Part shown: piece after piece, positions 1-3,782 of the stretch
How the letters are laid out: each line of letters begins with the position of its first letter
Numbering within the stretch: the stretch's first letter is position 1
NCBI GenBank assembly: GCA_017549085.1
Contig: JAFYVO010000229.1
Coordinates: 1 to 5,916 of the forward strand
DNA from: Thermoguttaceae bacterium
Lineage (GTDB): Bacteria; Planctomycetota; Planctomycetia; Pirellulales; Thermoguttaceae
Reading direction: 5' to 3'
Length of the DNA: 5,916 nucleotides
Position numbers and translations under genes: made by a program
The notes under the pieces: model-generated
What the model saw: only the letters and a program-made list of their open reading frames with translations
Database searches by the model: none
Told to the model about the DNA's origin: nothing

Positions 1-433
1 CGCGATGCGGAGCGCGTTCCTTTTCCCACGCAAGCATATCTTTATAGGTAAAGCCGACGTCTTCAAAAGCGCAGATACAACGATGCGCCAATCGTCGACC
101 GGCGAAAACGATCGCCGAACCGCCGGGTTTCAATATTCGCAACCACTCGCCCGCCCACGAAGTCGCCCAGTCGTAATATTGCTTCGGAATTTCTTTATCG
201 GCTTTCGACCAACCGTTCAACGGTTTACCACGTTTTTTAAAAACCGCGCCCGCTTTTGCCTGCGCCGGACTCGCGCCCAAATACGCGCCGTTCGTGTTGT
301 TGTGCAAAACGTCCCAATCGTCCGCGCCAATTCCGTAAGGAATATCGCTCAAAATTAAATGAACGCTATCCGATTCGATTTTAGGCGTCAGTTCTCGGCA
401 ATCGCCGCAAAGCAGGGTGTTTTCCAACGTCAT
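1..433 (-). CDS. DNA methyltransferase of a HindIII-like Type II restriction-modification system (3' end cut off by window edge)
   Basis: Predicted S-adenosylmethionine-dependent DNA methyltransferase of the N6-adenine/N4-cytosine group (PF01555-like), expected to protect host DNA from the endonuclease encoded just upstream. I translated 144 codons from ATG at 433-431; the frame runs off the left edge. Visible signatures are a start typical of the family (LLCGDCRELTPKIESDSV, residues 7-24), catalytic motif IV as SDIPYG (29-34) where most members have DPPY, then DDWDVLHNNTN (38-48), and a RILKPGGSAIVF strand-turn-strand (99-110). Motif IV coming before the missing FxGxG motif is the beta-class order. 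The DIPY and DWDVLHNNTN segments resemble my recollection of M.HindIII, so N6-adenine methylation is favoured. An in-frame TAA at 442-440 fixes ATG 433 as the first possible ATG. The ribosome binding site is weak. The endonuclease stop codon lies 59 nt upstream, so co-transcription is likely. The class is secure; the target sequence is inferred from the partner. Confidence 0.9.
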   Translation of the reverse strand, partial: MTLENTLLCGDCRELTPKIESDSVHLILSDIPYGIGADDWDVLHNNTNGAYLGASPAQAKAGAVFKKRGKPLNGWSKADKEIPKQYYDWATSWAGEWLRILKPGGSAIVFAGRRLAHRCICAFEDVGFTYKDMLAWEKERAPHR

Positions 434-492
434 ATTTGATTAAGCAACTCTTTTACTAAAAACCTCGGCAAATTAAACGTCGATACTTAACT

Positions 493-1392
493 TCAAACGA
501 CCGCGCCGATTTTCTTTAAATACGCTCGGATCGTCTTGATATTCTCCCTATACTTTGTTTTTTCGATAAGAGCCTCGATCGCTTCTTCGCGAGTTAACGC
601 CTTTATCTTTTCGATTTCTTCCGTCAATCGTTCGATTTCATCGGCGCCTTGTTTCTCCACGACGGCGCGAAAGATCGCCAACGTCTCCGACCATTTTTCA
701 GTCGGTAACCCAACGATCTCGCACAACGTCGCCGCGCTTTCGTTTAAAAATGAACGCTTCGATTCCGCCACCGAAACACGCGCCGCTAAATCGTTTGAGA
801 AAGTCCAATAACGCGATAAATTTAAATCGTCCGACTCTTCGACGTTATTTTTAAGCAAAAGAAACAACGTTTCCCAACTCGCCAAACAAACGTTCGCTTC
901 CAACGCCTGACGATAAATTTGGCTCTCATTAGTCGGATACTGAAAGTATGGCGCGACCAACGCGGCAAAATCGGCGCCGACGTTTATTCGCCAAGAATTT
1001 AAGGCGGTTACTTTGTAATCCTTTTGATTTTTCGCCGTTCTACTCAAGCGAAAAGATTTCGCGTCCGCCGTCAATCTATAACCGTATCTATTACTTTCGG
1101 CGACAACGTCGGCAAAATCGCCGCGCCGGCGGCAAACCTCGACCGAAAAACCTAAAAAAGTCAACGCTCGCGCTAAAACTAAATCGGAAGTTTTAGCGAA
1201 TAATTTTTCCTCAGTCGAATCGCGACCAAATCGTTCCGGAATTACGCCGACGCTTTGAATCGCGCTTAACGTTTCCTCGCGGGTGAACGAAAATACAATT
1301 TCTTGCAATTTCTCGGCGACGTTTTCAAATTTCGCTTTTTTAGCATTCAAATCCGAATACACCGACTTTATCGCGCAAAAAACACGTTCCAT
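493..1392 (-). CDS. HindIII-family Type II restriction endonuclease
   Basis: Predicted homodimeric Mg2+-dependent endonuclease that cuts unmodified DNA; HindIII itself cuts A^AGCTT. The 299-residue product matches HindIII in length (300) and carries its hallmark core, DAKSFRLSRTAKNQKD, at residues 110-125, where Asp110 and Lys112 form the D-x-K half of a PD-(D/E)xK site. Other family-like stretches are STEEKLFAKTSDLVLARA (59-76), RGDFADVV (90-97), APYFQYPTNESQI (147-159) and a C-terminal TREEAIEALIEK (267-278). Asp95 is a candidate further metal-binding acid. The C-terminal third (about 240-295) is highly charged and likely helical. ATG 1392 gives the family length; GAGAG and AGG lie upstream but no good Shine-Dalgarno is seen. 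The gene is more AT-rich than proS and the repeat-protein gene, which suggests acquisition by transfer. The methyltransferase follows on the same strand, and a long hairpin sits upstream. The family call is near certain; AAGCTT specificity is inferred from resemblance only. Confidence 0.96.
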   Translation of the reverse strand: MERVFCAIKSVYSDLNAKKAKFENVAEKLQEIVFSFTREETLSAIQSVGVIPERFGRDSTEEKLFAKTSDLVLARALTFLGFSVEVCRRRGDFADVVAESNRYGYRLTADAKSFRLSRTAKNQKDYKVTALNSWRINVGADFAALVAPYFQYPTNESQIYRQALEANVCLASWETLFLLLKNNVEESDDLNLSRYWTFSNDLAARVSVAESKRSFLNESAATLCEIVGLPTEKWSETLAIFRAVVEKQGADEIERLTEEIEKIKALTREEAIEALIEKTKYRENIKTIRAYLKKIGAVV

Positions 1393-1439
1393 CCTGCGAC
1401 TCTCGACACACTAACACACCGACGGTTAATTTTTTAGAT

Positions 1440-1476
1440 AATCTCAGCGCTTCTTTTCTTTCGAAACGCCGAGATT
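1440..1476 (-). promoter_or_regulatory. 14-bp inverted repeat/hairpin upstream of the restriction endonuclease gene
   Basis: On the minus strand the arms AATCTCGGCGTTTC and GAAGCGCTGAGATT flank a 9-nt loop (GAAAGAAAA). Twelve of the 14 positions are Watson-Crick pairs and the other two form G-T wobbles. The element ends 47 nt before the endonuclease start codon. On the minus strand it is followed by an A-rich tract rather than T residues, so it is a poor terminator in the gene direction. On the plus strand it is followed by four T, so it could stop antisense transcription. It might instead be an operator for a DNA-binding regulator or an mRNA structure limiting endonuclease expression. The structure is read directly from the sequence; the role is a guess. 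Confidence 0.6.
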
Positions 1477-1502
1477 TTGCGCGCGCCGTTATTTTTGCGC
1501 AT

Positions 1503-1536
1503 CGCCAACTTTTTCGCTTCGGCAAAAGGCGCGCCG
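1503..1536 (-). repeat. Diverged copy of the proS 3'-end sequence in the downstream intergenic region
   Basis: The 14-mer TTTTTCGCTTCGGC occurs at 1510-1523 and again at 1636-1649 inside the proS 3' end, 126 bases away. Similarity extends over roughly 35 bases with several mismatches. Read on the minus strand, both copies can encode FAEAKK (GARFAEAKK in proS, GAPFAEAKK downstream). The downstream copy overlaps the descending arm of the proS terminator hairpin. This could be a small tandem duplication or chance similarity of simple sequence. Confidence 0.4.
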
Positions 1537-1560
1537 ACTTTTTACGCGGTCGGGCGCCTT
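1526..1560 (-). terminator. Probable intrinsic terminator of proS
   Basis: On the minus strand, AAGGCGCCCGAC and GTCGGCGCGCCTT pair over 12 bp with one bulged C and a 10-nt loop (CGCGTAAAAA), and the descending arm runs into TTTT then GCC. It lies 44 nt past the proS stop codon, a suitable place to end the proS transcript. The T tract is short, so termination may be incomplete and allow some read-through into the restriction genes. Confidence 0.55.
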
Positions 1561-1604
1561 CGCCTCTTAAAATCGTTGATTTTTAAACGCTTATTTTCCG
1601 GAAA

Positions 1605-3395
1605 TTACTTCGCGGATTTTTCCGTTTCGCGAGCTTTTTTCGCTTCGGCGAAACGGGCGCCGGTTTTACGTTCTTCGGCGAGGTCGGCGGCGAGCTTGGC
1701 GGCGACTTCGTCGACCGAGACGAGCGTCGCGTCCTTTTCCCAACGCCATTTGACTTCGACTTGACCGTCTTGCAGGCTCTTGCCGATCGTAACGCGAACC
1801 GGGAAACCGATCAGGTCGGCGTCCTTGAACTTGACGCCCGGGCGTTGGTCGCGGTCGTCGACGATGACGTCGACGCCGAGCGCTTCGAGTTCCGACGCGA
1901 TCTTTTCGGCGGCGGCCATACTCGCTTCGTCCGTCGCTTTGATCGGGCAAACGCAGACTTCGTAAGGCGCGAGCGCGACCGGCCAAACGATCCCGGCGTC
2001 GTCCCAACTCGTCTCGACCAAACCGGCGACGACGCGGCTGACGCCGATGCCGTAGCAGCCCATAATGATCGTTTGTTGCGCCAGCGAGTCGTCGAGGAAT
2101 TTCGCGTTCAGCGCTTCGGTGTATTTCGTCCCAAGTTTAAAGACGTGCCCGACTTCGATCGCGTTTTGCATCGTCATCGGAGCGCCGCAGCGCGGGCAAG
2201 CGTCGCCCGGGAGCGCGTTGCGGACGTCGCCGTAAACGTCGACCGTAAAGTCGCGGTCGAGGTTGACGTTGACCAAGTGTTTTTCGGCTTTGTTCGCGCC
2301 GACGATAACGTTGACCAACTCTTTAATCGTCGGGTCGGCGACGATCTTGATCTTTTCTTTCAAGCCGACCGGGCCCGCGAAACCGACCGGAGCGCCGGTA
2401 ACGCGTTCGATCGTCGCGTCGTCGGCCAACTCGACCTTTTCGGCGCCGAGAACGCGGCGGAGTTTGTTTTCGTTGACGTCGCAATCGCCGCGAACCAAAA
2501 CCGCGACCGCCGTTCCGTCGACGTTGTAAATCAACGTTTTAACGACGCGCTTCGGTTTCGCTTTCAAGAACGCGCAAACTTGGTCGATCGTGTGGGCGCC
2601 CGGGGTGTCGAGTTCGGCGATTTCCTTCAAAACCGCGTCTTCCGGACGAACGTAAACCGTTTCGCCGATTTCCGCCTTTTCGACGTTCGCCGCGTAACGG
2701 CAGGTCGGGCAGTAAACGACGTCGTCTTCGCCGTTCGGGGACGGAATCATAAACTCGTGCGACGCGTCGCCGCCGATCGGGCCGGATTCGGCTTCGACCG
2801 GGAGATACGGGAGGCCGCAACGTTCGAAGACGCGGCAGTAAGCGTCGTACATATCTTGGTACGTTTCGTTCAGCGACTCGACGTTCGTGTGGAAGCTGTA
2901 CGCGTCCTTCATCAGGAACTCGCTCGTGCGCAGGAGGCCGAACTTCGGACGCTCTTCGTTGCGGAACTTCGTTTGGATTTGGTAAAGCGTCATCGGGAGC
3001 TGACGATAGCTCGAGACGTAATGCGAAACGATGCTCGTGATTTCTTCTTCGTGCGTCGGGCAGAAGACGACCGGCGTTTTCGCGCCGCCGCGGGTCAGCG
3101 TCGTTTTAATGAGAACGTTGCCGAACGCTTCGACGCGATTCGTTTGTTCGTAAAGGGATTGCGGGCAGAGCGCCGACATGAAGAGTTCGGAAGCGCCGGT
3201 TCGGTTCATTTCTTCGCGAACGATGTTCGTCGCTTTGTGGAGCGCGCGCCACCCAAGGGGCAGGAACGCGTAGGCGCCCGCCATCACTTGCGAAATCATC
3301 CCGGCGCGGAGCATCAAAATATGACTCGGAATCTCCGCTCCGTTCGGCGTTTCCTTCATCGTCGGAATCAGCGTTTTCGACCATTTCATCGACAT
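1605..3395 (-). CDS. proS: Prolyl-tRNA synthetase, bacterial type with editing insertion domain
   Basis: Cytoplasmic class II aminoacyl-tRNA synthetase that activates proline with ATP and charges tRNA-Pro. The 596-residue product is slightly longer than the E. coli enzyme (about 572). The N-terminal catalytic core includes RAGMISQVMAGAYAFLPLG (30-48, motif 1 region), FCPTHEEE (111-118), motif 2 FRNEERPKFGLLRTSEFLMK (144-163) and motif 3 GCYGIGVSRVVAGLVE (446-461). Between motifs 2 and 3 lies the INS editing domain (about 245-395), which in this family hydrolyses mischarged Ala-tRNA-Pro; Lys286 in VVKTLIY matches the conserved editing lysine. The anticodon-binding domain covers about 475-572, followed by a short charged tail. 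Two Cys pairs, CPTC (229-232) and CPRC (400-403), flank the INS domain and could bind zinc together. The start at 3395 is set by AAGGAG 7 nt upstream. A terminator upstream and a hairpin downstream suggest a monocistronic unit. Confidence 0.98.
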   Translation of the reverse strand: MSMKWSKTLIPTMKETPNGAEIPSHILMLRAGMISQVMAGAYAFLPLGWRALHKATNIVREEMNRTGASELFMSALCPQSLYEQTNRVEAFGNVLIKTTLTRGGAKTPVVFCPTHEEEITSIVSHYVSSYRQLPMTLYQIQTKFRNEERPKFGLLRTSEFLMKDAYSFHTNVESLNETYQDMYDAYCRVFERCGLPYLPVEAESGPIGGDASHEFMIPSPNGEDDVVYCPTCRYAANVEKAEIGETVYVRPEDAVLKEIAELDTPGAHTIDQVCAFLKAKPKRVVKTLIYNVDGTAVAVLVRGDCDVNENKLRRVLGAEKVELADDATIERVTGAPVGFAGPVGLKEKIKIVADPTIKELVNVIVGANKAEKHLVNVNLDRDFTVDVYGDVRNALPGDACPRCGAPMTMQNAIEVGHVFKLGTKYTEALNAKFLDDSLAQQTIIMGCYGIGVSRVVAGLVETSWDDAGIVWPVALAPYEVCVCPIKATDEASMAAAEKIASELEALGVDVIVDDRDQRPGVKFKDADLIGFPVRVTIGKSLQDGQVEVKWRWEKDATLVSVDEVAAKLAADLAEERKTGARFAEAKKARETEKSAK

Positions 3396-3725
3396 CGGAC
3401 TTCTCCTTCTCGGCGTCGCCCCGCCTCGGTCGCGGTTTTCTCGACCGCCGAACGGGTAATCTGGGTAATTTGAATCGTTCGTTCAGCGTTTTAACGTTCG
3501 ATTTTCTCGTCTTAACGCCGAAAACCGCCGCTCTCGACGGCGAAAGAGCCGTCTAAAACCAACGCGCGAACCAACCCTTAATTTTACCCGTTTTTCCGTT
3601 CGTTTTAAGGGGGCCCCCGAGCCTCGCGCCGCGACTTTTCCGAAAAAACGTCGCTCGAACAGTCGCGCAAACGCCCGCCCCGCTTCCGCCGCTTATTAAT
3701 AATGAAAAAAATCCGCTCCAAACGC
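3396..3725 (-). other. proS upstream/leader region with small symmetric elements, no gene seen
   Basis: This stretch of about 330 bases lies between the upstream terminator and the proS start. I see no convincing gene and no clear -35/-10 promoter, though the proS promoter should be here. Visible structure on the minus strand: a 6-bp hairpin GACGGC/GCCGTC with loop TCTTTC (3536-3553) and no T tract; two direct copies of ATTACCC two bases apart (3454-3469); a 6-bp hairpin CGGTCG/CGACCG (3427-3447) close to the ribosome binding site; and the loopless 10-bp palindrome GGGGGCCCCC (3609-3618). Each is short enough to occur by chance in this GC-rich sequence. Confidence 0.5.
3403..3408 (-). promoter_or_regulatory. 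Shine-Dalgarno of proS
   Basis: The minus strand reads AAGGAG within AGAAGGAGAAG, 7 nt before the ATG at 3395-3393. The second in-frame ATG (3389-3387) would be 13 nt away, so this site favours the first start codon. Confidence 0.85.
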
Positions 3726-3757
3726 AAAAAAGGCGAACGCCGTTCAGACGCTCGCCC
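3726..3757 (-). terminator. Strong intrinsic terminator of the repeat-protein gene
   Basis: On the minus strand GGCGAGCG and CGTTCGCC pair over 8 bp (one G-T wobble) around a 9-nt loop and are followed directly by six T. It lies about 26 nt past the stop codon of the repeat-protein gene. The plus strand has a weaker run of four T after the other arm, so some bidirectional activity is possible. Confidence 0.9.
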
Positions 3758-3782
3758 TTTTCGCTTTCAACGCTTCGACGGA

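Noticed and set aside
1340..1525. A short minus-strand frame before the restriction gene that could be a small controller protein
   Set aside because: It overlaps the endonuclease start by 53 bases, needs a TTG start, runs through the hairpin, is Lys/Arg-rich and shows no helix-turn-helix.
1761..3473. A 570-codon open frame on the plus strand opposite proS
   Set aside because: It is a shadow of proS: Arg/Asp/Val-rich composition, no domain, and it arises from the high GC and biased codon use of the true gene on the other strand.
3609..3618. The perfect palindrome GGGGGCCCCC as an operator
   Set aside because: It has no loop, is very short and is not accompanied by a second copy or promoter-like boxes; chance is adequate in GC-rich sequence.
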